NCBI RefSeq assembly: GCF_021730395.1
Contig: NC_069368.1
Span: 15,208,001-15,272,000 of the forward strand
DNA length: 64,000 nt
Source: Mercenaria mercenaria
Lineage: Eukaryota; Mollusca; Bivalvia; Venerida; Veneridae
Direction: 5' to 3'
Shown one piece after another: positions 51,766 to 63,414 of this stretch. The stretch's first letter is position 1. The number at the start of each line of letters is the position of its first letter. The position numbers and the translations under genes were made by a program. Under the pieces are notes generated by a model that was given only the letters and a program-made list of their open reading frames with translations, ran no database searches and had not been told where the DNA came from.

Positions 51766-51985
51766 TAACGGCTGCACTCGTTTTAGCAGCGTCTGTGGAT
51801 GAATTTCGCCTTTCAAAATATTTTAACTTCAACGGGATCAAATTGCAGAATGTCATGTCGCATGTGACTATTTATATATATATATATATTTAAAAAATTG
51901 AAACGTTTGTTTTAGATAACTCTAATTTACTATAAATATTATGAGAGTGCTAGTGCCTCCAATGCAGAAGTCGTATTTAGAGACT
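51766..51985 (+). repeat. Dispersed repeat, inverted partner at 56815-57008
   Basis: AGCGTCTGTGGATGAATTTC, GCCTTTCAAAATATTTTAAC, GTCATGTCGCATGTGACTAT and GAGAGTGCTA are found in reverse complement at 56815-57008. Family unknown. Confidence 0.75.
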
Positions 51986-52377
51986 GTTTTTTTTTCAAAA
52001 TTGGTAGAAATATTAAAATAATTAAGATCTTGTGATTGTGACTTTCCGATCTTATTTGAAAGTAGGCAAAAACAGACATCGCGAATTCAGTATTCTAGCG
52101 AAACAGGCTCATGTTATAAGATATTTCACGCGCGAGTAATGATGTAATGTCTCGAGTAACGGAGACTTACCACCTGATGCCACTTCTAGTAAATTATTTC
52201 ATTAGTTTCAGTGTGATCAAAAATTCTTATAAGCTGCAAATAACGATTTGTACACGTATGTGTTGATCTGATCAATATGAATTTGTTAAATTTGACATGC
52301 AACCCAGTTTGACCACTTTTTGTTGGTCACTTTCCTTTGTTTGCTATTAAAGGGATTGATTTGTGACCTTCTGGCCA

Positions 52378-52690
52378 AAGAGCGGACGCAGTGGTCTAGT
52401 GGTAACAATGTTTGACTACGAAACCAGGGGTCGTGAGTTCGAGCCCCCGCTCATCCAACTAAAAATACTAACACTGGGCATGTTGGGGTAAGAGTCCCGT
52501 GTATGGTTACTTTACACATGGTACGCTAATTAAAGAACCAGTGTAACTTCTGAAATAGGAGCAGTTCCTGTATCTTGCAGTATCCTCCCATAACAGTCTT
52601 CTGCAAGAGTCGCCCATATGTGTTACCTGTGGCGTGTATAAATTAAACGACATACGTCTGGTCAGTTCTGAACAATAAGCTTAAGACTAC
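52378..52690 (+). mobile_element. tRNA-derived SINE, family 2
   Basis: The best-preserved head in the window: GACGCAGTGGTCTAGTGGTA (A box) and GTCGTGAGTTCGAGCCCCC (B box), followed by AAGAGTCCCGTGTATGG, GGTACGCTAATTAAAGAACC and GAGTCGCCCATATGTGTTAC. Confidence 0.8.
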
Positions 52691-53087
52691 GTTCTTCTAC
52701 TACACAGAATTTTCTCAAGCTTTAACTTGGAAGCAGCTTTATTTATCAGCATGAATAGCATTGATCTTAGCACGATTTAACTTAAAGCGGAAGTAATTTT
52801 GATATAATATTCAAAAGATTTAAAGGGACATTTATATCAGTAAACTTTCTTACTTTAAACGCAAGTATAGTTCTTTGTTGCTTTAAATATGAACTATTTG
52901 TGCATGTTATGATATAATACACTGATTACTGTTAAAACAGGTTCCTTGTCGCTGATTATCTATATTAAAGCGAACACGCACAAAAAAAGCCACCTTAGTG
53001 CGTAACATTGAAACTTATGGGTCAGCCCCTGCTTGCCAAGAAATCATATACTCCGCTTACGTAAAACCTGTAGATTAAATTCTATTT

Positions 53088-53322
53088 GAGCCGTGCCATG
53101 GGAAAACCAACATAGTGGGTTTGCGACCAGCATGGATCCAGACCAGCCTGCGCATCCACGCAGTCTGGTCAGGATCCATGCTGTTCGCTAACAGTTTCTC
53201 CAATCCAATAGGCTTTAAAAGCGAACAGCATGGAGCCTGACCAGACTGCGCGGATGCACAGGCTGGTCTGGATCCATGCTAGTCGCAAACCCACTATGTT
53301 GGTTTTCTCATGGCACGGCTCA
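53088..53322. mobile_element. Palindromic MITE, family A, complete copy
   Basis: Left TGAGCCGTGCCATGGGAAAA and right TTTTCTCATGGCACGGCTCA are inverted over the whole element; the spacer is GCTAACAGTTTCTCC and CAATAGGCTTTAAAAGCG. Confidence 0.88.
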
Positions 53323-53969
53323 TTTTTTTTTTGCGTAGGCAGTCAGTTATATTTGCCAGAATCACCCGAGAAAACTAATATTAAATTCCATACAGCTTTA
53401 TAAATCACTAGAAAGATAATAAGTTATCTATAGACACATTAATGGGCGTGACACGCGCTACAAAAATAACCAGGTCCGTGATATCTAGATTTCTATATAT
53501 AAAAACTAATAGTTATTAGAAAGTTCAATTTACCTAATGAATTTTCATTTGCAAGAGGAACTTCCTTGTTTTGATAACAGTGTCAAATGGATTGTCAGAA
53601 ATGTTCAGCTTAGAAATCACTCACGCCAATGAAAGCAAAAAATAAACACTTACATGAGTTAGATTATTTTGGAGAAAACATGTCGATTAAGTTATTTCGT
53701 CAATAGCGTCAAGATAAGGAGCAGCAAGTGTCTCTTGTTTAACACTGATGTTTACATTTTCAGGAAAGCTAGTTCTTTCAAGAGAACATTCGTGCTAAAT
53801 TCACTTTCCAGTCACCCACACAATATTATGTAGCATAAAAAGTTGTTTAAATTACATTTCTAATAAACCAAAGGTTAGCCGGATTTTCTGGTATTCCGAA
53901 GGGAGGTGAGCGATGCATTCAACTGGATGTAACATTTCCAAATATTCAGTATAACTAGTTCACTAATTG

Positions 53970-54152
53970 AACCCTTATCATGCTGGACACGATTGATTCT
54001 GCTTTTGCGACCAGTGTAGATCATGATCAGCCTGCACATCCGTGCACATCAGGCTGTATCGTTTTGGTAAGCTACCCTTTTAGCTATTACTGGTACTGTC
54101 CAAATTGTAAGATGGACAAGTTCATTATAGAAATTTAGAAGGGTAAGGGTTA
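53970..54152 (+). mobile_element. Family B MITE/SINE-like copy
   Basis: Begins AACCCTTATCATGCTGGACA, contains GCGACCAGTGTAGATCATGA and CCTGCACATCCGTGC, and ends AGAAGGGTAAGGGTTA, inverted to the start. Confidence 0.65.
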
Positions 54153-54340
54153 GACAATGACTAATACCGGGATGGCTTAGTCTTGTTACCTTGCACAGAA
54201 TTTGTGATCGCGCTATCTGAAACCAATTGCAAAAGCGCTAGAACTATTATGCACTTAACATTATTAAAGCATTTTAAACAAATTATTGGAAGACAATTGC
54301 ACATCAAATAATTTTTAAAACTAGTGTTACGAACCATAAA

Positions 54341-54577
54341 TGAGCCGCACCATGAGAAAACCAACATAGTGCATTTGCGACCAGCATGGATCCAGACCAG
54401 CCTGCGCATCCACGCAGTCTGGTCAGGATCCATGCTGTTCGCTAACAAAGCCTACTGCAATTAGAGAAACTGTTAGCGAGCAACATGGACCCTGACCAGA
54501 GTGCGCGGATGCGCAGGCTGGTCTGAATGCATGCTGGTTGCAAATGCACTATGTTGGTTTTCTCATGGTGCGGCTCA
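54341..54577. mobile_element. Palindromic MITE, family A, complete copy
   Basis: TGAGCCGCACCATGAGAAAA and TTTTCTCATGGTGCGGCTCA are exact inverted ends of 20 bases; both sides carry AAT outside the ends. Confidence 0.88.
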
Positions 54578-54625
54578 AATGCGCAAATGTACGATACATG
54601 TACTGTAGATCTCCGTAACTTTCAG

Positions 54626-54715
54626 GTGTTATTTGAGAGAAAAAGAACACACACTTTGGTCAGCATCGCATCAAAAGAAGAAAATGTCAAAGTGATAAAA
54701 TGGCTTGACAATTGA
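54626..54715 (+). other. Orphan terminal-exon-like ORF
   Basis: The acceptor-like CGTAACTTTCAG is followed by an open stretch ending SIASKEENVKVIKWLDN and TGA. No partner exon was identified upstream and no family was recognised, so it may be chance. Confidence 0.2.
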
Positions 54716-54818
54716 TTAACAATTATATACGATACCCAAGAAACAGATGTGCTATCTGGTCGAGTATGATAGTATTGATTCGAAGTTACCTTCGGCGTGG
54801 ATATTATTAACCTTTAGC

Positions 54819-56171
54819 CAGCCGGTGTAATGAAGTATTTCGACCCCCATAGAATAATGACCCCCGGTCATTATTCTATAGAAAAAGTGACCCCCGGTCA
54901 TAGTATTATGACCTCCAGATCATAGTACTATGACTCCCCCACGTGAAGTAAACTGAACCTCACGAAGAATATTGACTCCCATAAAAAAACGACCCCCGGT
55001 CATTTGGTCAAATTTAGTGATAACTCATGTATCTAAGGCCTAATTGCTGCATTTTATGCCTCCACTCGGGGGAGGAGGGCATATAGATTTGCCCTTGTCC
55101 GTCCGTCCGTCCGTCCGTCCATCCTTCCGTTTGACCATTAGCCCCAGATACCATCACTTGACACAGAAATCAAAGCATTCGCAACGGGAAAAGGGATTCT
55201 ATTTCTAGACGCTGTATCTTGGTGTATACATTTTTTTTTTTCAGGAAAATAACAATTCACAATACGTTCACAAAACACACCAGTGTCAATAATCCCTGCA
55301 AACTTCGGTATGAAGTAATTGTTCAGAAGAAAACTGCATAAGAAACTGCTAGCATAGAACTTAGTATTAATAGGAGTTGCAATACTTAGCAGTGGCAGTA
55401 AAGTATGGTAGCGGCAACAATAGAAAGTAGTAGTAGTAGTAGTAGTAGTTGTAGCAGTGGTAGTGGCAGTTGCAGTAGCAGCAGCAGCAGCAGCAGAGGA
55501 ATACGTGACAGCAACAACAGCAGCAGGAGAAGAAGAGGTAGATGTACAAGACGTATTAGTGGAAGCAGGTATAGTAGTATCAGTAGTAGCAATTGTAGTA
55601 GTAGTAGAAGAAGAAGAAGAAGTACATGTAGTAATAGCAATAGAAGTAGCGGCACCAGTAGTAGTAGTACAATCAAAATGTTAACTATTGGCAATGGAGG
55701 GTATTAGAGTTGTAGATCTAGTAAAATTTTCCGTTAGGTTTGGTGGGGATCACTTTTTAATAGATATTATCGTCGAAAGTCTTTTTAGGAGCCGGTGTTT
55801 TACACGGAAAGAGTAACTTTTTTAAATAGAATAATGTCCGGGAATCGATATTGTATGATAGTTCGAATGTAGTAATTTCGGCAGTGAGTATTTTACATGG
55901 AAGGAGTCACTTTTTCTATAGAATAATAACCAGGGTCGTTATTCTATGAGATTCGAAGTGAGTCATCTTTAGGGAGTCAGTATTTTACTTGGAGGGGTCA
56001 GTTTTTCTATAGAATAATGACCGGGGGGTCGTTATTCTATAGAGCTTTCAAAGGGAGTCAGTTTTTTTATAAGGGGAGTCAATATTTTACAGGAAAGGAG
56101 TCACATTTTCTATAGAATAATGACTGGGGGGTCGTTATTCTATGGGGGTCGAAATACTTCATTACACCGGC
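54819..56171. mobile_element. Multi-hairpin foldback element
   Basis: Ends GCCGGTGTAATGAAGTATTT and AAATACTTCATTACACCGGC are perfect inverted repeats that continue as arrays of CTATAGAATAATGACC and GGTCATTATTCTATAG, which pair with one another inside each arm. Inside lie a GTCC-headed fragment (55057-55240) and an AGT/AGC microsatellite (55415-55675). No protein is encoded. A fragment in the opposite orientation is at 63415-63733. Confidence 0.85.
55415..55675. repeat. Degenerate AGT/AGC/GAA trinucleotide tract
   Basis: Long runs of AGT, GTA, AGC and AGA triplets within the foldback element. It opens reading frames of poly-Ser, Leu or Val that are artefacts of the triplet period. Confidence 0.9.
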
Positions 56172-56372
56172 AACAAGTGATTCAGCCTTTGCGACCAGTG
56201 CAGACCAAGATCAGCCTGCACGTCCATGCAGTCTGATCATGTTCTGCACTTTTCGCTATTCGGTCAATAAATTTTCAGTGAACACCCCTTTGAATAATAA
56301 GTGGTACTGCCCAAATTAAATGATAGATCAGTCCATTTTAGAAATTTAGCAGAGTAAGGGCTAAACTTCAAA

Positions 56373-57383
56373 ACTTGTGATTTGTCAGTTGCTGGCTCTC
56401 GAACAATATCTTTAAAATTGCACATGCTGTTTGTATATGTTGAGTGATTTCGAGTGTTATGCTACTATTTAAGTTTGCTTTCAATGCATTGTGAATATTT
56501 CAAAGGTTCATGAACTACGTTTTCAATTTATGTTAAATTTGCGTTTTAAAAAAGATGACAGTCATTTGACCAGCCCGTGAAAGATGCTAGTCAAGGCATC
56601 GTGCCAGTCATATACACTGTACAATAACGTAACACCTATAGTTTTTTTTTAAAATACTTAATTTTACACTTTCGGAATTTTACAATAATTTAGGAAAATA
56701 TGTCGTTAATAATATATATCAGAATTATAGCAAAATCAAATGTTGCAATCACATGACCTTAATAATTTTAATATTTCAACCCATTTTCAAAAAAAAAAAC
56801 GTTTCTAAAGACTTTTGCATTGCAGGCAGTACTTAGCACTCTCATATATTATTATGGGAAATTTTGAAGTCTTTCCTTTTTTTTTGAATATATGCAAAAA
56901 TAGTCACATGAGACATGACCTTCTGAAATTTGATGTTGTTAAAGTTAAAAATATTTTGAAAGGCGAAATTCATCCATAGACGCTTCTAAAATGAGAACAG
57001 CCGGTATGTATTTATTGCAGGATTTCCTTTTTTTGTCATTTTTCAGTGTCAGAGATACTTTCTACATCAGACAAGGAGTATGTAAAATCCAAAGTAGTAA
57101 CCCAAAATGTATGCGAATAACTTTAAATTGAGGTGTATTACTTTCTTTAATATGTGTTCAGAACGTCTGTAGCTTTGACGGAAATAAATGTGCCAGTATA
57201 CATACGTTTTTAAATTTCTTTTGCGTTAAGGTAATTGTCCGGTAATTACATTCGGCAATGTAATCTCCTAATTGTAATTCAGTACCGTAGCTCAAACAAG
57301 TACATGGTCTTCCGTGCCGAATTCGCATACAACGATATTCAAATGGAAACTGCCGATAACGATTACGGGATAAATAAATACAT
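56373..57383. other. AT-rich stretch with one dispersed repeat
   Basis: Apart from the inverted repeat copy at 56815-57008, no gene or element was recognised. Confidence 0.4.
56815..57008 (-). repeat. Dispersed repeat, inverted copy of 51766-51985
   Basis: Contains TTGAAAGGCGAAATTCATCC and TAGTCACATGAGACATGACC, reverse complement of the copy at 51766. Confidence 0.75.
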
Positions 57384-57640
57384 TAGAGCGGACGCAGTGG
57401 TTTGTCTACGAAACCAGGGGTCGTGAGTTCGAACCCCCGCTTCTCCAACTAAAAATTACTAACATTTGGATAAGAGTCCCGTGTATTGGTGCTTTACACC
57501 TGGCACGCTAAAGAACCAGGGAAGGTTCTGGAATTTGAGCGTCTTCTGTATCTTGCACAATATTACTAACAGTCTTCTGGAGGAGTCGCCCATATGGGTT
57601 TCCGGCGGCGACTATAAATAAACTTATATACAATTGTTAA
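57384..57640 (+). mobile_element. tRNA-derived SINE, family 2
   Basis: GAGCGGACGCAGTGGTTTGT, GGGGTCGTGAGTTCGAACCC, CACCTGGCACGCTAAAGAAC and GAGTCGCCCATATGGGTTTC match the copies at 32755 and 52378. Confidence 0.8.
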
Positions 57641-58207
57641 ATAATGCACACACAGTACACTTACGTCTTTGTGACATTTTAAACATTGGGTGTGGTCGTA
57701 AATTGAATAAAATAAGATGGCTGACATTTTATATATTGTCAAAAACGCGTTGTGTTGAAACGTTTCTTAAGTGTGAAGTAGATCTGTGGACCAGTCAGTA
57801 TATTTCTTAATTTTGAGTCTATAATCGTATAACTTTTACGGGGTTTTTATTCAGGAAAGCTGTTAGTTATTTTTACATTTATGTCATTTATTCATTGTAT
57901 GTAAATATGATCATTTTGTTAATTTACTTTATTTGAAATATACGATAAAAACAAGTCTTTCTACATTGTGCAGTATTCAGCTTTCGGCATTTCCGAAATT
58001 TTGCGTCGCAAATCAATTATTTGATAGATTTTCATCGTTCAACTATGCGACAAACCAGCTGAAATTTAGATATGGACTAAATCTGGTTTAGGTATTAACA
58101 TGGTTTTATGATATAGTTATACTGTTTGGAACTCTATTGCAGTTTTATCTGTTTCGTTAATTCGGAAAAAAAAACGACGGAAAAGGTAACGCACGCTTTT
58201 GATTTAA

Positions 58208-58246
58208 TGACGTCATTTCACGTGTGTGGCATTTTCGGTGACGTCA
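58208..58246. promoter_or_regulatory. Paired CRE sites with an E-box between
   Basis: TGACGTCA occurs at 58208-58215 and 58239-58246, exactly 31 bases apart, with CACGTG at 58219-58224. Both CREs continue TTT(C)ACG. This is the CREB/ATF consensus; an ATG lies ten bases past the second site. Confidence 0.5.
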
Positions 58247-58255
58247 TTTACGTTA

Positions 58256-58363
58256 ATGGCAGAATGGAGAGGAGCAAGAATGGGAAAGTCATTTAGCCGA
58301 GGATATAACGGTATTTTACTTCTTTTATGTGTTTTAACTGTAATAGAGGAATCTCCTAAAATC
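58256..58363 (+). CDS. Candidate first exon with signal peptide
   Basis: From ATG at 58256 the frame encodes MAEWRGARMGKSFSRGYNG and then a hydrophobic core ILLLLCVLTVI, followed by EESPKI and a donor-like GTATGT at 58364. Reading on, the frame stops after 17 more residues. The hydrophobic segment fits a signal peptide or anchor. Paired CRE sites just upstream support a promoter, but they lie too close to the ATG for a long 5' UTR. No family was recognised and the downstream exon (possibly 60947-61028) is uncertain. Confidence 0.3.
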
Positions 58364-59304
58364 GTATGTAGTGCACACCATGCCACAATATTTATGTGTA
58401 GGCCTAAGTGTAGGTAAATAATTTAATATCCTTTTTTATCAGGAGGGGTTTAAGTTTGAAATTTCTTCTTTATTTTTCAAGAACCAATATAAATTGTACA
58501 TGTTTATAAAGGTCTCCACGGATGGTAGTGAAAAACATTAAATTTAAATAATACAGTGATCATATTTTTTATTTTATGGTCAAACATATTTTACAGTTAC
58601 AGCTGATCTAATTCAAATTAACATTTGCCAAAAAAAGTTCCAGGAATTATTTTTGCCGAGTTTACATGTATCATTTTATAGATTGTTGTTGTTTTTTCGA
58701 TGACTAAGATATCAAAATACTTTATAAGAATAATCCACCAACAGATGAAATCAGAACTGCAATTAGAAATCGGTTTTCGGGCCTACACAGAATATGTTGG
58801 GAACTATTGTAGTCATAGTTTCTACTCTGTCTAAACAGCTAATCACATGTATTAGCATGCTGTCGTTTGACTGCGGCCAAGTAGGGTAACCGATTTCGGA
58901 GCTCTATGTATACTAGATCTAATTGGAAACATACTGAAAAATGTCATCATTCTGTAAAAATGTACCAATTTCTATTTTATTTGCTGTGTACCTTTCTGAC
59001 TTTTTCTTTGACATTCATTTTCAACTGTTGTTTCTTAATTTTATTTTGGTATTCGGCTATCTCAGAAAAACGTTTTCTTTCTAGTAGTTATTGATTTAAC
59101 CATATTTTATTGCTTATATGTGCATGCAAGTAGATATATGAAATTATAAAAATACAAAAGCAAATGGGTTGGGCAGTAAGTTCTATCAACATTACATTAA
59201 GCCCTTCGCAGTCGTTATTACGTGATTAAGAATAAAACTTCTTCTTAGAAATCATAGCAGTCCATGCATCATTCTATAAAGGTTTTCTGGACCGCGTTTT
59301 CGAA
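58364..59304. other. No recognised gene or element
   Basis: AT-rich; the 62-residue frame at 58906-59094 is mostly hydrophobic and has no supporting context. Confidence 0.35.
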
Positions 59305-59480
59305 TCACATGCCCATCCACTCTGTGCGTTCGAACTCATTGATTTATCGTGTGAGGACACATTCATTTGGCTAGCAGATGGTCGTCGGTTCTACCAAGGC
59401 GTCGGTTCGTGCCCTAAATAATACTTGGAGGAGATATAAAAATCTTTCACTGGTTAAAGTGAGGATAGAAATATCTGGCT
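59305..59480 (+). mobile_element. Decayed V-SINE fragment
   Basis: GGTCGTCGGTTCTACCAAGG and TAATACTTGGAGGAGATAT resemble the GTCGGTGGTTCTACCCAGG and downstream block of the RUDI-like SINE at 50955, with many changes. Confidence 0.4.
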
Positions 59481-59831
59481 CGAGGGTAACTGTTTAGGAG
59501 GTGCACAATATACATTATATCTAGATTTTCGTTCTCCGTCAACAAAAAATACTCATTTTAATTTACATTTAAAATAAATACAAGTAGATCGGACTGATCA
59601 AAGGTCAGTTAAGTCCATTTTCAGGAGGACAGCATTTTTGGATTATCCTCGTACAAGTTACTGAATATTTAAATACACGTGACATGGTAATTGCTAACAG
59701 AAAATATTGCTGTGGTAGCGTAGATTACAAATTAAACGTGTGCCGCAGTGATATTTTATCAAATAGAAATTCGAATCACATATACGCATGATGATAGCCT
59801 AAAAAGTGTCTTTATTATTTTTCACAAACTC

Positions 59832-60650
59832 TGGCTCATTGTCTTGTTCGGTCGATCATTCTGTCTGTCGGTCGATCGTCTGTTTTTTTTTTTTTTTTTT
59901 TGTTCACAGGAGATAACTCCCGAGGCTATTCAAATTTTGTATAATTATGTCCCATATCTTCTCAAAACACATAGAGCCAAGACTGATGAAGTCAGAATAT
60001 ATAACAGAATTATTCTTTCTAAAAAAAGAATATCTAGTTGGTAGCCAGATTAGGTCCCGGTCAGTAACTAGGAAAAGTTTGGGTTAACAATGGTCACTAG
60101 GTCAAAGGTCACAGTGACATTGAGAACGAAAACGGTTTCATCTCTATAAGGGTTTCATCTCTATAAGTGAAGAATGCTTTGGCCTACAGTCGCTAAACTT
60201 CATAGGATGATTGCCGCGTTCATTATATGACCTCTATTGTTTAGAGGGTCAGTCGATTAAATGTCAAGTTCACAGTAACCTTGAGACTGAAAACAGTTTC
60301 CGCTCAAAAATAGACATGCCTTGACTCACGATTGTCAGAGTTGTTATTATGTTTGCCTGTGGTCAGTAGATGAACCCTTTGTTTTGTGATCAGTAGGCCA
60401 AGGGTCAAGATCACTGTGACCTTGATACTTAAAACTTTTCGTTCAATAACTAACGAAAGCTGTAGCCTATAATCGTCAATTTTCACAGGATGGTTGCATG
60501 TGGTCAGTAAATAATCCCTGTTGTTTTGAGTCAGTATTGTCAAGGTCAAGTCACAATGACCTCGGGACTGAGAATGGTTTCCGTTCTATAACTGATGAAT
60601 GTGTGATTGCGTGCGGTTAGCAAAAGTTCAAGGACACTGTGATTTCTAAA
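59832..60650 (+). repeat. Diverged tandem units with GGTCA motifs
   Basis: A GTCGGTCGATC-rich head and T-run (59850-59900) is followed by units with CACTAGGTCAAAGGTCACAG, CTTCATAGGATGATTG and GAAAACRGTTTCCG, resembling the 39363-41060 family in decayed form. Confidence 0.55.
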
Positions 60651-60946
60651 AACAGTTTTGGACCAATAATTCATAAATAACAAATAACATATAGATCATT
60701 ATGTGTAATCAGTTCATTGTGTTTAGTTACTTTTTGAATATTTCTAGCTATATTTCATAGCATATCTTTTCTGCAAACTGTCCTTACCTTTGGATCCTTA
60801 AATTATTTCAATTATTTATATTCATCAGTGTACATTACAAAGACGTGTGTGTTAATAGTTGTACACGATATTTAGAAATTTCAGTGATTATCGCGACATA
60901 TCGTTTTGTGAAATCGCGGTATTCACACTGGCCATAGCTTTCGCAG

Positions 60947-61028
60947 AAGCGGTGGTTCCAACGCCGTGGTGGTGGAGGATTCGTCGCAGAAGCGGTGGAG
61001 AAATATGGCTACATTTATGCTGTCATCG
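60947..61028 (+). other. Orphan exon-like ORF with internal repeat
   Basis: Between acceptor-like CTTTCGCAG and a strong donor GTAAGT, 82 bases are open: KRWFQRRGGGGFVAEAVEKY and GYIYAVI. It is GC-rich against the background. TCGCAGAAGCGGTGG occurs twice (60941 and about 60982). Phase is compatible with 58256-58363, but the link is a guess. Confidence 0.25.
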
Positions 61029-62194
61029 GTAAGTTTTTCACGTTTGACTGAAAACAAACAGTGAGACAGGAGCCCACATGTGTACTCTTCCAGCCACAAA
61101 CACTTGCTCAGTGCAATTCTTTGTCATTAATGTAAACACTTCTGTACAGTTTGACGAGGGACTGCCGTTTTTGTAGAATTCCCATCAAAAGTGGTAAAAT
61201 TTTGGACAAAGCGACCCCTGAGCACGTTTGTATCAAATCGTAAGTACGGCACTGTCAAGCAACAACTATTTCTTCGTAATCGGTGAATTTTCATTGAAGG
61301 CATATGGAATAATTGACCAAAAATTATTCCAACGCAGTGTGCGGTGGATACAGTTGCAACGCATCACGTTGTATCTTGTTTCTTTAATGTTCGTTATGGA
61401 CTTTTAACTTAAGGAAACAGTATTTTCCCGGGATTTTGATTGGGGTAGGTCCATGAAATCACTTTGACATTAGACAGCAATAGAAACTGAATGTTTAGTA
61501 ACAATATACTATTGATTTGCACTTCCGTTCTGTTGAATACATACACGAAAAGTAAGTTTTATTTTGAACCATAATTATGTTACTAAATCTACTGCCAAAT
61601 AATAACACCGTGTTCTTTCGTACCAAATACACCTCAGTTATAATTATTCATATGAACGCATGCAGGTTTTCTTTATCTTCATTTTCCCTAATTATATAAA
61701 TAATATCAACTGACAATATCGATTGTTTGATGAAATGCTGACCACACACGACTTTTACATCATATACCAGCTTATCTAATGTACAAATCAACAGGGTTTC
61801 CGCTGGCCTTAATTTGTTTTGGCCACAAAATATCGAAGTCGGTGACGCATTGGGGGCGGGGGGGGGGGGGGGGGGGGGGGAGTATTCTCCAACACACTTC
61901 GCATGTTGCAACTATTTGTCATTTTTATAGTATTTTTCATCATTTTTTAACATATTTATGGATGTTCCCAGCTGTAAGTTCTCTTCAGTTGTTATAATAA
62001 AAATAACTGAAATTAGTTGTTTCTTTGTCATCTTCTTGGCACTAGAACAAGGGGTTAAAGGTATCTTATGTTTGATTGGCGTTGTGACAGTTTTCATAGG
62101 AGAATGAAGTTTTTGTCTTTTATTTGTTGTATCTGCTTTCTGCTTTTCTGTTGTTAGTTGTTTGTACTCTGTTTCTCCGTTTATTTTTCAGTGT
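61029..62194. other. No gene; poly-G tract
   Basis: A run of about 25 G interrupted by one C lies at 61854-61880. Nothing else was recognised. Confidence 0.4.
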
Positions 62195-62690
62195 TAAACT
62201 TGGCCTTGAATCATCAAGATTAACATTACTGAAGATAAGGCCGTGAATGTGACCTCTAGGGTGTTATCAAGCTTTTCCTTTGGTTTGACCTAGTGACCTA
62301 GTTTTTGACCTCACATGACCCAGTGTCAAACTTGACCTAGAGATCATTAAGATAAATATTACTTGCAAGTTTGTATCAGATCAAAGCATAAATGAAACCT
62401 CATATGGCTGAAAGGGCCAGAATAGAAAATTTGCCCTTTCAGGGGTAGTATCTATAGAACATATAATGGAGTCTGGCTGGTTTTCAAAAGGAACCGAGAT
62501 CTAATTGTGACTTAAGTTGTGTGTAAGTGTGGTCAATGTCACTTCTATTGTATTAATAATGTAAACATTATCACATTTTGGCTCTTTCAGGGATTAAAAT
62601 CTTTTGCAAAATGTGGTCTCTATCGTGTACACAAGAAATTGTGGACGGGCGACGGACGGACGACGAACGATCACATAAAGGAATTTATGT
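62195..62690 (-). mobile_element. Remnant of GTCC-headed Helitron-like family, minus strand
   Basis: Contains TTTGACCTAGTGACCTAGTT and AAACTTGACCTAGAGATCAT, the reverse complement of the 8281-9671 unit, and ends at GGACGGGCGACGGACGGACG (inverted GTCC head) then GATCACATAAAG. Confidence 0.55.
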
Positions 62691-63414
62691 TCTCTTGAGA
62701 AATAAATCTATGTTATTTTTCAGAAGGTACGCATGAGCTATAATTTCTGCTTCTGTTACTCTAATCCAGTCCATATAATATAACGTGCCTCGATTAATCA
62801 CTTTCACGCACGAGTGGTTCACGGGTTGGGTCGTTTTGATCATTTTTATATTTCAAACCGGTTCATTCCTTCACAAATAACTAAGCAGGCAAGTCGACAC
62901 TTCGTGTATAAAAATACCCACCCTCCTCACCCTAACAATTTTTTGGAAAAAGTTCTGCTGTCGTGTTATATATTTTTCAGCGCCAGTACACCAGGTCATG
63001 CCACATACTGCCACACCGGTATACAGTGCCTTTTATGGATAAAGTCAATTATTCCTTCCAAGAACTCAAAAGTTCGCCACCATGTATATGAAGGCTTCAT
63101 TATGGATTGTTTAAGATATTGCTCATGCATATGAGTGTTTCATCTACGAAATTCAGCGGGGTTTTTTTTCAGTTTATTTTTAAAAGTATTTATCTGTATA
63201 TTTAATTTGTCCAAATGCTAAGACCTGTATCATGTCCAATTTTCATTTAATACCAGAAAAACGAATGTTATAGATCAAGGAAGTCGGGGGTGGAGACACC
63301 TTTCTGTTTGCAGCACTTGGACATCACTACCTCCCCCGCCGCCCTCCAAATTAAGATAAATAACTAAAAGATGAGGGTAAAAAAGATATATAAATAGGAG
63401 TTAGGGGTTAGGCA
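62691..63414. other. No recognised gene or element
   Basis: The frame at 62814-63134 (106 residues) has no recognisable motif and no splice or start context that supports it. Confidence 0.35.

Larger units (their letters stand above)
54805..56372 (+). mobile_element. Family B copy split by a foldback insertion
   Basis: The left stub (TTAACCTTTAGCCA, about 54809-54818) and the right part 56172-56372 (GCGACCAGTGCAGACCAAGA to AGCAGAGTAAGGGCTAAAC) look like one family B element interrupted at its 5' end by the foldback 54819-56171. Confidence 0.55.

Noticed and set aside
51868-51891. TA-repeat as possible TATA promoter
   Set aside because: It is a simple microsatellite inside a dispersed repeat with no gene start nearby.
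55386-55707. Ser-, Leu- and Val-rich reading frames
   Set aside because: Produced by the trinucleotide repeat inside the foldback element.
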